Assembly (NCBI GenBank): GCA_003640385.1
Contig: RCAB01000013.1
Span: 186,001-250,000, forward strand
Source of the DNA: Setaria digitata
Taxonomy: Eukaryota; Nematoda; Chromadorea; Rhabditida; Setariidae
DNA: 64,000 nt
Direction of reading: 5' to 3'
The notes below the pieces were generated by a model. It was not told the origin of the DNA and did not search any database. It worked only from the letters and a program-made list of their open reading frames with translations. Made by a program: the position numbers and the translations under genes. Position 1 is the stretch's first letter, and each line of letters opens with the position of its first letter. This document shows, piece by piece, positions 38,701 through 52,041 of this stretch.

Positions 38701-41700
38701 ACGTCATATTAACACTACAGCAAGGAGTATCAAAAATTTTCTCTCTCAGAGAGAAATGGGTAGTAATCGTAATCAAAAAACTGGTTAAACAATTTCCAAA
38801 CATCACTATCTTTCCTTTCGGAAATGGTAAGCAACTGTTGCAATGTTTTTAGCAGTTTTTTCAAGGGTAACAAATGGTTAAAAAAATGTTAATATGAAAA
38901 AATTATTAAACTATTGCATACTTCCTTTATTCAACAAAAAAGTTAGTACGCTTCCTCGCTCAACAAAGCTTTTTGTGTATTTATGAAGCTATCAAATTTA
39001 CAGGATAATGCACGAATATAATGATAATTCATCGTTAAATGACCTAGATAATGATGAGGGATTATACAATAAAAAAAAAAGCTGCTGATGCTACATCTCA
39101 CATAAACAAAACGTTATCAAGGTGCAAAAATTAAATTAACCTGTTTCCACCGGTCATTACTGCTTTTTCCATTTACTGAATTTCGTTTCTGACTGTTGTC
39201 TCCATTTGGGAGATTTCTTGCCCTCAAACTTGCCTGCAAATTAGCATGAAAAAAAAAATCAAAAATAATAATAGAGAGAAATACATTTGCAATAACCTTT
39301 AATAGGGTTTAAAAAGAACTTCATAAAAACCTTTTGTCGAGTTCGATAGTTATGAAACCAGTTGCTGACTGTCCTCGTACTCAAAGAGAGAGTCTGCGAG
39401 AGTTGTTCAATTGTTCGCTGATTTGGATGCTGATCGCGTTCAAAAACATGTTTCAGTGCTTCTTTTTGCTGATCCGTAATAACTGTTCTCTACAAATGAA
39501 AAATGATTTTATTTTAACATGGAGCATTTATTTTTAACATCGTTGAAATATTTACTGAAGTTACAACAATTCAATAGCTTTCAATCTTCTCTTGTAATAT
39601 TACCTCGATTTTTCAACAGTCAGAAAGTCAAAAATAAAGACAAAAAACCTGAGCTTTTTTTGGCAGCTCGCTAGCAGATGTATTGATTGATGCTTTTCTT
39701 TTCTGTGGTGACAGATTTTTTGTCAAAGCACCTGCTGAAGCTAATGTATCGACCATGTTTGAAAATGTTGCTGTTAGAGATGAAGACAGTAATGCAGTGG
39801 AAGTGGATGCTTCTTGTATACGTTTATTTTCGTCCAATTCACTAAGCCATTCGCTCATCTTGAGATATAAGTCACGAGCACGGGGCGACAATTGTTCCCA
39901 AGTTTTCGGCTTGGCCAGAAGCTCTGACACACCACCTGGACTTACTCCCAGTACCATATCACCAAACGTCTATAAAAAAAGACAAATTACAAAAGACACT
40001 TGAATCCAGTAAATAAATAGGAGATAAATATGAGTAAATAGGATTAACATATATCTTGAAATAAGTACATAAGGAATAAAAACGAACTTTCTGCGATATT
40101 CCATTGCTGTGAAGTCGATCCTTAACTTGTCGCGCAATTTCAGCTGTATCAGCCAAGAACAACTCCTTTTTCACATTCCGCACAATTTTTTTGTCATCAC
40201 TATCCACGTCACACACATTTCTGATTTCTCGTATTTTTTCGTTGCGACATTTCACAGCCTAAATAAAAACAAATACTAATATAGAGAAAATGACTTAGAT
40301 TGATATATGAAATATCAATTGATATTTTGCGAGCTGCAGAATTAATCCCAGCACACTCGAAAACATTTTTCGTACCGAGAAATACAGGGCAGCAAACTGC
40401 AAAGTGATCATGAAAAATAAACTTCATACGAAACAAGGAAATCAACTTGCAAATTTATCCGAGACAAAGACAATGTTTTTAATCAAAAAATATACTTTAA
40501 GGCATTTATTAAACTTCGACTTTGTATGTGAGTCTCAATTCAGTTCATTTAAGCAGCGAAAGTCAACCTCAGGATCTACTTCATCTGTTAAAGGGAAGCT
40601 CCGCATGTTCAACAATCCACCCACAGCATTTTGCTTTATGGAGCTGTTTAATTCATTCTTAAGCATCATTTCCGAAGATTGAACTGCATCGAATTTTCCA
40701 TTCAGCTCTATAAAATATGTCACATATCTAACAAACTTCTCAGAAATTATTAAGATTATCAGAGCAATTAAATATTAAACAAACACGTAAATAAATTAGC
40801 AATCAACTTTCAAGCTGCCCATAAAAATGAAAACCAAGTCGAAATCCGCCATGCCCGTACCTGCTTCAGGTTTGTAAACCAAAGACTGCGCTTCATTTAA
40901 GAAAAGCTGCATACGCACAAAGGGTTCTCGGCCTTTCTGAGTCAGCATAGCCCATGGTTTGGGTCTTGCTAAAAGATCCGAAACGGACCCTTGCGAAAGA
41001 CCCAGCACATGCTCGCCAAACTGACGCTGAGATATCGAATTCAAGCAAAGAAAATCTTTAATCTGCAAATGAATACAAATGAATATAACAGTTCAGCCTT
41101 GTTAATTCAAGAGATTTTTCGAAATGTTTCTTTTTTTTTTATTTTTTAAAGAATAACAAAGGATTACTTGTCTGACGATATCTTCAGTATCCAGCACTGG
41201 ATAACGTTCAAGCTCCTCCTGCGTTATAGATGCCATCCCATTACGACATTTCAAAGCAAATAAAGCCTGAGCTGAATTTACAGGAAGATTTGATTGTGTT
41301 GGTGAACTGGTATCTCGTGTTGAACCACAACGAGACGATGATGACGACAACGAAGACGGTTTGGTATTCGTTGTCTCCATGGTAGCAATAAACTACGAAA
41401 AGAAGATTATTACTAATAAACTTCGAATAGCTGAAAAGTCATCAGTGGGTAAAAGGGAGAGGGGGCATATCAAATATAACACTGAAAAGGATATTTCCTC
41501 TCCAGTTTTCATTTTTTTTTTCCAACATTTTGTTCCTCTAACTGATCAGAACTTTTGACGCAAAAGATTTCCTTCAACTAAAAAAAAGAACGTGGAAAAG
41601 ACAAGAAACAAAAAAATAAAATATGGCTTACTCTTTCATCCTTACTTCTCACACTTAGAGGTCGTGAACCAATTGCCTGCTCTAGATGCGATTCCTGAAA

Positions 41701-44700
41701 TCCAAAAATTTTATTCTCATCTACAAAATATATGAAATATATATCGAAACTATGAATTGAAACACATCTCTTCCACTGATTTTTAATGATGACTTTTGGA
41801 TTTCATTCCTGGAATCTGAAAATCCGGCAATAAAAACTAGGAGGGACTTACTTGTTCCCTTAACAATGCTAATTCACGCTTGTATATTTTCATAATCTTT
41901 TCTTTCGGTATGTCGTCATGACGCCAACGACTTGTACGCTGTACAACTGAATTACCTCCACTGCTACCAGCTGCAGCTAACTTCTCACGCTGCTTCAACT
42001 AGAAATGAATGGATGAAATAAGACTGAATCCATAGAAGAACTGACTTTATAAGTGATCAACCCCTTCTCGTTATTTTTTTATAATATCCAAATCTCAAAA
42101 TGACAAATTTACAAAACAATCACACGGAACTTACATCGCTTGAAGTACCTCTCGAAGATTGCTTTTGTACAAATAAATCTAGAGCATCATCGGCATTATA
42201 CCTGGATACAGCAGCTAACGAGACACCTTGCTGATCCCATAAAATTTCACGCGACGGTGCATCAATTTCGATTAATCCTGATATGCACGATAAAAATCCA
42301 TATGATAAACACAAGAAATTTGAATTAATTACCATGGGATTAGAAACTGGTATAAAAATGAATATAGACCAAATCCCTCGCCTACCTTTTTCTGGGAATG
42401 AATGAATGGTAAATCCTAACCCACTGGCTGCGTTCGACGTGGTGAAATATTGCACAGCAGTTCAATAGCTCTAGGATCTGAAACCCAGCCATACATACGC
42501 CGAAAAGCCTCCCGTCCTTTATCGGTAAGTTTATTCCAGTGCCTTGGTTTTGATAGCAATTCACTGAGCGACCCTTGGGACTGCAAAATAAATTTTGGAA
42601 TCATTTATATTTATCGCAATTTTTAGAATTTTAGTAGAAAATATTTCGATTTGGATTATATAACAGCAATTCTAAAACCATAATTAATAAAAGTGCTGCT
42701 TTTTCTTTAACACTAACTGACTACTACCAAATATTTTAGCTTAATTCAAAGCATGACAAATGAGGTTACATTTTTGGAAGACTTTCAAGTAACAAGATCT
42801 ATCTTAAAAATTTATCAGAAAATAACTCGGTGCACTGAAATGGAAAATAAAAGCCAGAGAATCAAATACCTTGACTACCTGGTTCATGACGTACTTTGCA
42901 AATAATCGCTGTCCAATATTATGTGTGACCATTAAATGCTTGCATTGCTTTGCAATTTCCGTCGTATTTAAAGCTTTTGAGCCTAATTCGTGGATATTTT
43001 TGGTAACAATATCCTAAATATATTTATTTCGTTCATTCGTGTATCAAAAAAAAACCCTAATGTTTGTCCCGTCTTCAATAGATCTAATTGCCATATTGCA
43101 ATAAAAAATACCACCTCTTTTTTCAAGGAAATAAATGATCTTATACGCCAGATGTATTTGATATCTTTTAATTAGTCATAACTTGGTACCAGAAAATTCC
43201 GAGCAAAACAAAACCTGCAGTTCATTATAAGCCCTGAGTTCAGTAGGCGTCCGAGGCAATTCATGCAAACTGGATGTACTCGTTGAATAATAATTTTCCA
43301 ACTTCGGAATATCATTTGAAGAACTCGCAGAGCACTGCAAAAATTTTTTAATATAAACTGTAAGAGTTCTCTTCGTACAAGAAAAAAAAAGAAAAAAAGA
43401 AAAATTAAAAATAAAAGAGAAAAGAAAAAAAAAAGAATGAATTCATAAGCACTAGTATCTAATGAATTGTACTTGTAATACTGTAGTGAAACGGGATAAG
43501 TACTGTATTTATTTCCCAAGTGCACCGATAAGGATAAACTAATATTAATGGAATGAAATTTACCATAAATAAATTAAGAAGATGGGTCGCACGATGCGGA
43601 TCACCTTCTAAGTCTGCATCACCACTGGCCTCTATCGATGTCTGCCTGTTCTGAAAGAAATGGCTCCTAATTTTTAACACTTTAAGCTAAGAAACAATTT
43701 AAATACGGATTTTGTTCAATAAATATACAAACTAGAAGTTTACAATCTTCACTCTCTACTAAAACTTTAGGAAAGAAATATTAGTTATACATGAATCAAA
43801 AATTTTCTCCGAATGTGAAATGAGCTGATCACAAATATGCAAATATTAAAGAGGAAAGGATTGCTTAGAAAAGCAAATCACAATACTTCAGGAAATCAAT
43901 TCAAAGGCATACCTTATTTGAGAACAAGTCGGCGAGTGAACTACTGCTGAAGCTTGCGCCAACTAGTCCGAAAACATCTGACAACTCCTTTCCATCTATT
44001 GCTTGTTCCTCTAAAACGTTGTCACCTACAAAGGCAAGGTGCTTTTCCTGCACCCCATCACCCAAAGAACAGAAAAGAGTGACAAAATTTCAGAGAAAGT
44101 GCACACAGAGTAAATATGAAGCGACTAATATTTAGCATTGAGAGGAGAGAAAACAGTTTGCAGAAAAAAACTTCAGCGGTGTTTCATGAGAAACATCAAA
44201 TTTCGATTTTTTATAATTTTATACGATCATCCAAAGTGTTATATCAGACAACATTTCAACTTTTTAACCATACAGTATGCCAGTATGCTCTCTTTACGAA
44301 GTTGCGTAAATCATACCTTTTTAACTAGTTTTTTTTTTTTTTTTTTTAGATCGTAATATCCTCTCAACACCTCTCTGACACAAGTGTAACAACATGAAAA
44401 GGACATGCGATAAAAAGCTCTGTGATAAATACATAATGAAGAGCGTGAAAACATTGCTTTTTGCAAAGTAAAAAAGGGATTAGAAACATATTAGGGGCAC
44501 GCAATATTCAACATTACATCTAACTAGAAAACTTGGTTTAATTAAAAATTTGCCACTGCCAATCCCACCTTCACATCTTTTATCACTATCTTTCCCTTCT
44601 TACTTAATTTTTTTTTTTCTTGATCTCCTTTAAAATCCACTCAAAGCTTTCTTAACGATCCTCCTATACTTCTGGTAGTCACTGCTAGCCGCGTCTTATT

Positions 44701-47700
44701 AAAGATATTCTTCTACTGTAGAGTGATGACATCTAGCTAATATCAATACGTCAAATCAGAATAAGCACTCACTAAGTTACTTCACTAATTTAACTCTTTA
44801 CCTCAAAAAATATTTTCAACATTCACATTCGAAACTATAAAACTAATTAGCAAACCTTCGAATTTGCGATTACGCATTCGTAATTCGACATTTTCACTTT
44901 GTAACTTGCGATTTTTTCCGACCAGCAATTCATCGAGTGCCTTCAAACGACCACCCAGCTGCACCTCGGCTGTTGCAGTAGCAGTGGTAGTAACACCGTT
45001 ACTTACGAAACCTGTTTCCGCCGCATTTTCCTCTCCAAACTCAATACTTCGTAAAATTCTAAATAAAGATATAAAGAAAAGTCTTAAAAGATTCATGTTT
45101 AAACTTCCATTATCTCAAGCACTTAAAATCCTTTCCTGTCACGTAGATTATAATGTTTCATTCTGGATAAACTGCTTTTCACCTTCGACTCAGTTGACTA
45201 ACTTTTTTAAAATGAAAAACTTACCTCAAATCCTTTTTATTATCTTCATAATCAGATTGAGCTTCTAATTGCGCCCGCAGCTGCGCTACGATTTCTATAT
45301 GTCGTTCTAATTCTTGAGTCAACTCGTCGATACGCTTGTTCGATTCTGTCTTTAAATGAATAAGCTTGGAGTTCAGTTTCTTGTTTTCTTCGAGCAGTTT
45401 ATGAATCTATAAAACATCACAAAACAGTTTTTAGTACAATATCCAGAAAAAAAAAAACAAATATTTGAGTCTACAAGCACTTTCAAACTAAAGTAACCTG
45501 AGTGTCTTTCGAACGAATTAGCGAAGTATCTTCAAGTGCTTCTTCACTTGGATTTGAACTAACACGGTTCATACGTTCCAGTTCATTCTGCAAACGCTGC
45601 ACTTCTTTCTCCGCTTCTGCCTGAAAAACAGATAATAGAATACTTCTGGAAGGAAAAAAAAGCTAGAAATTCCATGAGTGTAATGAAATGAACTGCATTC
45701 TCTCCTCCAGTTTTAACCAGTGTAAATAAACTAATGCGATTCCTTCAATTATCCATTAAAGACAATATATTCACATATAGTAGCAACGTAACGTAATGTG
45801 GCTTCTAAGAAAATTCATATACTTCTTGAATATGGAGCTACATAATAGGAAGTGAAAGCTTTCTTTTTCAAGAAAAGGAATAGGTGTTTGTTCAAATATT
45901 GAGGAACATGAACTAATAGTAGGCCAAATACTATTTCCTATTCTACAGTTCCTGCCAGACATGATATAGTTACGCAAAAATATTTTAAAAAAAAAATGAT
46001 TATGGAACTTCATGATGAATAAAAACTAACAGCTCTCTGTAAAGCACTCTCAAGATCGCTCGTAACGATTTCCAATTTTTCATCACTTACAGCCTCTTTC
46101 CTGGCCAACTGCAACTTTGTCTCTTCAAGCATTCGACTGGCTTCTTTGTTTTTCATCTAAAACCAATTTGTTTATAATAAATATAGCATTCATTAAGAAA
46201 TAACATTCATGTTATCCAAAACGAAGTTACACAGATTCTTTAAGCTAAATAAAAAACTCCTTTATGACATGGATCTTCTAATTCATATATATTTCGAACT
46301 CCTAAAATTCAAAAATCTGTTCTTATGTCTATACAGTAAAATATTTTGAAAAATATCACCCTCACAATCAATTATAAAAGTGTACCGTCAAGTCTGCAAC
46401 AGTGTCAGAGAGCGCTTTATTTTCAGCAATAACTTGTTCCCGCTTTTCGGCAATTTCTCTCTCAAATGCTTCCAATTCAGCACGCAATTCCTTTTCTCTC
46501 TCATTTATTGCAGCCTGCAATTATATATATGTTAACTAACAGATTAATTGAACTTTTTTAGCAAGAAGCAATGTTTTTCACAACCTGCATATAAATTGGC
46601 ATATTACAATTAAAGGCCATATGTAGCTGAAAAGGAAGCACATAAATCAAAAGTAATAGAATGAGTTGATTGATGTAAGATTGGTAAACTCTAAAAAAAA
46701 AAAAAAAATTGGCATGGCCAATTCATACGACACTATTATCAAAAAGCTAACATTCTTAATTAAACGAACCTGAATACCACTATTTTTTCTTGCCTCCATT
46801 TCTTTCATCTGTTCTCTGAGTTCTCGAACAGTAAGCTCTGAAAGTACAATGCGATCACGGACGTAAAACTAAACTTTCATAAAGCTACGAAGACCATGAA
46901 ACGTGCAAAACTCTGAAACGGAACCAGCTTTCATGGTCGACCTGCTGACGCTCATTACCCTATATACGATATCAGAAACTAACCACAGTTCTTCTTAATA
47001 TGACACTGCAAAGGAAGAACTTTGTTGCTTTAAATTTTACATTTTCGTGTTTGCTGCTTCATTAAATCAGCGAAAATTCAAAAATCAAAACTGTCCGTTC
47101 CCAGCTTAAGTTATCGGTGTTACTGAAATGTTAGTCTAAGTCAAGCATTGCTAATCTGAAACAGTTATTCTTAACGCTCCTATTTCGAGTTAGATAGTTC
47201 CCTAGAAAAAAAAAAAAAAAAAAAAAAAAAAACAGCTTGGATGATAAACTTCATTTTCAAATGCTCAGAATACTTTAAAAGCAAGCATGCCTTCAGCAAA
47301 AAATATACCCTGATTTCGTAAATCACCATATTCTTCTTGTAAGTCAATTAGCTGTTTAGTCAGGCTACCAACTTGTTCGTCAACAGAACGCAACCGTACT
47401 GCTTCTCTTAGCAGTGCTGAAGTTTGTTCCAAATACGGAGAAGGGTCTATAAAAAATATACCAGAGAGTATAGTAATCAAAGTTAATTCGCACAAAAAAA
47501 AAAAGATATTTACATAGAAATAAATATATGTGAGAAGTAAAGAAAACTGTAAACCCCTGGACACAGTGATAGATGATCAGAGCAGTGAACTTGAGAAATT
47601 CGGAAAAAGTATTTCCAAGTTCAAAAAAAAGATGAGACAAAGAAGGAAAGGAGAATTAAGGAGAGAGAAGCGACAAACCATCGGTCTCACGAGACAATTT

Positions 47701-50700
47701 GAAGTTAATTAATGAGTAACCTTGGATCAGAACTCGAGTAAAGCTGGAGGATGATTGTAGGCAATATGAGAGTGATGATGAGCAAGCAAACGCAAGCTTA
47801 GAATGTGTCGCAGAAATTCGATTGCCGATACGAAGATGGCGATTGCTGAGGACAGAATTCCTATCGACTATGTGCTGCTCACTGACTGGATGCAGAAAAT
47901 CGAACCCAAAAATAAACGATTTCTAAGGGATAAATGAAGAATGGAGCGATTGACGGTCGATTCAGTATGGTCGGGAGCAATGGACGGAAGGATGGATGGA
48001 ACGCTTCGAAAGCAAATAATCGATGCGGTTGCGCGAGCTCCCGCAAAAGCTACAACTAGACAGCCTTGTGAAAGCAACTTATTGCTTACTAGAGCAATGA
48101 TCAACGCTTGACTCAGACTCGGCTCAGCCTAGCCTATCTCTGCTAACATTATTGAACAATTCACACGCTTCTCTTATCACAAATCAACTCCTCTCTTCCT
48201 TTCCTTGTCCACTTTACAATGATCCATCCCATTCGTCCTGCTCACTGAGCTCTCGGTGTCACCTCTGCATGATCATTTCAGGAACTAATACAGCAAAACG
48301 CACTTTCCGCAATTACGCATCAAACAGGGATACGACACACCAAGTGATTACGGAACCATCTTCATAAACACAAGCCAAGAACTGTACTGGTGATGGTCTG
48401 AACTCATTAACAAAGTACCAGCAGAGAAAACACAGCGAAAAGTAGAGATTGATTTCCTCAATGATAAAAACTTTTACCGCAAACAGAAGTGAACGCCCGA
48501 CAAACAAATATTAAGCGCGCTTCTGCTGCTTTTGCTCTTTCTGTAGCTCGATCATATTCCTTTTGAAACGCCTTAATCAACGAAGAAACAGTTTTGCGTG
48601 ACTGCTGAAAGAAGAAATCTTTATATAAAAAAGAACTTAACAAAGAAAAATCCATGGAGTGCCGTATTAAATCATACTAAGTTATGGAAAGTGGATATCA
48701 CTTCTAAATGGTGCCTTTTAATTCCGCTTGATTCTCTTAGTTCCCATGTGACACCCCGCTACTTCGAATATTCCACGGCAACAAAGCTAAATTCATTCAG
48801 TTTCTGTAAGTACTTCATGTATATATACTGCATTTCTAATATCACTTCCACTACTGTGATAGCTGCCCATTTGAATGCAACAGCTGATACATGCCGCTCT
48901 ATACAAAACATGAACTGTAGTTTATATCAAATCATACTGTTACCCACCAAATGGTAGGAAGTTAATGAATTACTGACCAGCAAAGTAACCGCTTTATTAT
49001 CAAGAAATCCTCCTACTACAGCCTTCTTGAGATGTGCATGATGAATATTAAGCAATTGCAACAAACATCAAGTGCTGTTTTTTATAAAGCGTATAAGTGC
49101 GCATCATTTGAGAAGAGTGGTTAAATATCAAGTGGACCTCATTATTTCTTGTGATTATATGTTGGTAATTAAGGAGAAAGGAAGTTACATAAGTAAATAT
49201 AGCATTTCATGTATGAAGCCAGAAAAAAAAAGACTTATTAATTACCTTATCAGCATGCTCGTAATAACTTTTGCTTTCAGCAATCAACTGCTGACGAGCT
49301 GTTCTACATTCACTCTCTCTGATATCAATTGCCTGTACTTCTTCGTTTAACTTTTTCTGCAAAAATCGTTAAAAAGGAAAAAATTTTATAGAACGACGAT
49401 AAGGAAGTATCCTTATCGATTAACGGTGTTTATATGAAATTCAAACTTCTAAGGATGATTCAAAACCGGATTGGGATAAGCGATCAGGCACTACACAAAA
49501 ATATTTCCTAACTTCAGTAATCAAAAAAAAAAAAATTTTATCAAAACAGAATTAGATTACGAAGCCACTGATGGAAGTAAATTCACTAAATTTACGCAGT
49601 GGTTGATGACAGTACTGATGATAGTAAGGAGATAATTTTAATTTGAAACTGATCTCCGATCACCGTATGCTAATAAGATAAAACCAGTTTAGAGTTCCCA
49701 CTTGTTAATTCACTTACTTATGGAATAAAGGTTAATAAAGAAAAGGAATAATTAAAATAACAAAGGTGGATATAATTATATGGAGACCATTTTCACTGCG
49801 TGGTTCAAGGGAAGTAGAACCCCCAGATCAGCAACTAGAGTCTACGGAACTCTAACTAGCAGAAGGAGATAGTGATTACAGTAGTCGAAGGAAGTATATG
49901 CAGCCGAGATGCTTTGCTCAGTCAGTTATTCAACAACTATTTCAATAAGTATGGTTTTGGAGCCTCATCGAAAATCGATCTGCCAGATGGGTCTCCATTC
50001 TGGCCAGCAACATCACTTGATTCTACGACAAAACACTCCTTCTCACCGTCATTCAAATTTCATATTTCAAACTCTGTGTTAACCACTAACTGAACTGGAT
50101 CTCTTTAGCACATACATAAATGGACGCAGACACATACATTCAGTAAACAAATAAATTTACTGATATTGATTTATCTGACATGAGCTCAGCAATTTACGGC
50201 TCACTGATGGGCGATACTCCAGCGAACTCCAGGAGGAAAACAGCTCAGCTCATGTTTTGGTCGATAATAGCGTATGTGTCTTGAATAGCTTCACTTTCCA
50301 ATACACCTTTTATGAGACAAGCAATAGAAATGCTTTAAAAGATGAGATGATCCTGGACGGACACAAACTGAGATGAGATGAAGGATGAAAGATGAGAAAC
50401 CTCCGCATCAGATTGCTGCTTCTCTGAATAACAAAATCAGCACCTCCCACACTGACGACAAGAAACTGCGTGTTCATACAAAGACCTGACCTTAGGTTAC
50501 GGTTTCAGTATTATCCAGTAAATTACAGGTTTTTCGATACTCACTCCGCTGTACTTCGGAGGTTACAACGAAATCAATGGATGTAGTCAGAATCAAAAAT
50601 CACCGCATGATCTCAAGAACCTCATAAACTTCATGTTTTCTTGGCTTTGAGAGACGGTAAGTATACTAGAAAGATCGACCGAAAATGGAAGAACTTAAAT

Positions 50701-50835
50701 GTTACGTTCAACTCGCTCAGCTGCAACAATCAGTCCACTTAGGCAGTACAGTACCTGCAGATGCTCGAAATCGACCTGCGACCATTTCTGCGCCACATTT
50801 TCCACTTCTTGCACCTTTTGCAGATCTAATGGCAT
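35784..50835 (-). CDS. ceh-44: CASP isoform of the CUX/CASP locus (Golgi coiled-coil membrane protein)
   Basis: Shared exons (50835-50755, 49356-49246, 48604-48502, 47446-47309, 46837-46770, 46514-46386, 46156-46031, 45620-45498, 45406-45225, 45058-44856) encode residues 1-421. CASP exons follow: 37070-36943, 36748-36443, 36308-36159, 36075-35995, 35885-35784. Total 676 aa, against about 678 in human CASP. Vertebrate CASP is a Golgi tail-anchored coiled-coil tether. Diagnostic matches are the N-terminal [65 protein letters not shown], the LDPFRRFS...RKY region, and a C-terminal membrane segment (about 628-648) keeping Tyr633 and His638. The first CASP exon joins the shared part with phase 1, giving Glu422. 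The last exon may hide one more short intron, so the final residues are less certain. Confidence 0.92.
38089..38094 (-). terminator. Candidate polyadenylation signal of the CUX isoform
   Basis: TTTATT on the plus strand reads AATAAA on the coding strand, about 320 bases past the CUX stop and about 1 kb before the first CASP-specific exon. Its position is right for ending the CUX transcript before the CASP exons. It is only a hexamer match, so confidence is low. Confidence 0.35.
38413..50835 (-). CDS. ceh-44: CUX isoform: three CUT repeats and a homeodomain (transcription factor)
   Basis: The ten exons shared with CASP are followed by 44025-43913, 43650-43564, 43334-43215, 43013-42879, 42580-42421, 42277-42135, 41998-41852, 41694-41632, 41392-41168, 41062-40861, 40707-40568, 40258-40088, 39969-39649, 39489-39331, 39233-39141 and 38583-38413; 1237 aa with every phase consistent. 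CUT1 spans about 543-609 ([15 protein letters not shown]), CUT2 about 811-878 ([18 protein letters not shown]) and CUT3 about 969-1034 ([16 protein letters not shown]). The homeodomain spans about 1094-1152 with recognition helix WFHNYR; histidine at homeodomain position 50 is typical of the Cut class. The order coiled coil, three CUTs, homeodomain is that of Cux/cut proteins, nuclear DNA-binding factors. The C-terminal tail after the homeodomain is Asn/Ser-rich and ends in a short charged helix. CUX-only exons begin with phase 1, giving Gly422. Confidence 0.93.
47206..47232. repeat. Homopolymer A(27) in an intron
   Basis: An uninterrupted run of 27 A within the intron between the 47446-47309 and 46837-46770 exons of the CUX/CASP gene; it reads as T(27) on the coding strand. 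Its length is likely to be unreliable in the assembly. Confidence 0.9.
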
Positions 50836-50850
50836 ATTACTTTCTAAAGA
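50836..50850 (-). promoter_or_regulatory. Candidate trans-splice acceptor of the CUX/CASP gene
   Basis: On the coding strand cttctttag ends at 50844, leaving eight bases before the ATG at 50835. A second acceptor-like site (atatttcag) lies about 35 bases further upstream. The short leader fits spliced-leader addition, and no upstream coding exon of this family is needed because the CASP/CUX N-terminal motif begins within this exon. Confidence 0.45.
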
Positions 50851-52041
50851 AGCAATTACCCTCACAACAAGCTGAAATATTTTCTTTCTTTTCATTAAAG
50901 AAAATCCGATGAATCAAAGGTACAAGCAACGTTAAATATTCCAGGAATCTGGAAAAACATTAGCTTTATCTTAGAGAATTTGTCCTTACAAACATCACAC
51001 TTTCTAAAAATAAAGATATTGGAAGTTGTCTCGGCTAATAATTTCGAAATAAGCATTTTGACCTATTTCAAAAGTCACAATGATCAAAAGGTTGACAAGG
51101 AAAGAGCGCTGTTAAAAAAAACATAACTTCTTACAGCAGTTATGCGAAAAAGTGTTCGTATAAGATACCTAAGCGCTGAAACAGTTTAAATGATTTTGCT
51201 GAATACGCAGTCAGTATTTTAACCAATTGGAAATTTTTTTTTTTGAGGAACAATTATAAATTTCTACATCACCCGTACCTCCCATTACAAATCATTGCAA
51301 AACCGTACATCACTTTACGCCAAAGTGAATGTTACTGCTACAGTTTGAAGACCTACACCTGTCCCTTTTCTCTCGACCAGAACAAAGACAAAATTAAATA
51401 TAAGAAACATCGAACCCGAAACATCTAGCTAGCTTGACCTCAAATTCATCTTCTGGTATTAAAGTGGGGGAATGCCACAGTGGCACACTCATCAACAATA
51501 CACTGTTAAAAGGCAGCGTGTCAACGACTCTATTCGATAATCTTCCTTGATCAACTGATCAATATGTGCAGCAGTGTTCAGCGTAACAGATCGATCTGCT
51601 TTTGTTGTGGGGTGAGTACAGCATGCATTGGATTGGTGCATTCGAAAGAGATGCTTGTCGTGCATCGTTTTTGCAAAATTAGAATTTTCAGCTCAAATTG
51701 TAGGCCATCAGTGATGCATAATGGACATTTTAATGCAAATTGTACTAATATAAAGCCTAAAAAAATATAGAGAAATTCTATACCTCTTCTAAAAGTTCCT
51801 CCTATCATTTAATATGCAAATCACTATTATCGGAAAATCGCAATCGAAGTTAAAGATGGGAAAAAAAGATATATTATTTCTATCGATAGCGTATTTTAAG
51901 ATAATAAGCTGCGTGAAACGTTTAATCAAATGAAAGAGGGAAAAGAACAGAACTTTATTAAAAAAAAAAAAAAAATACTTCCTATGAACAAATCCTGTCT
52001 CACACAAATGAAAGAGAGAAGAAACAAGCATCTATGATCGT
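50851..52041. other. Spacer between the NDUFA8 and CUX/CASP genes
   Basis: About 1.2 kb between two genes on the same strand; it should hold the NDUFA8 3' UTR and the CUX/CASP promoter or outron. I see no further coding sequence. The distance is larger than typical operon spacing, so separate promoters are likely. Confidence 0.5.
51954..51959 (-). terminator. Candidate polyadenylation signal of NDUFA8
   Basis: The plus-strand TTTATT, preceding a run of A, reads AATAAA on the coding strand, 83 bases after the NDUFA8 stop codon. Distance and hexamer fit a short nematode 3' UTR. Confidence 0.55.

Noticed and set aside
42990..43175. Plus-strand frames across the CUX/CASP exons
   Set aside because: They are antisense shadows of minus-strand exons with proven phase continuity.
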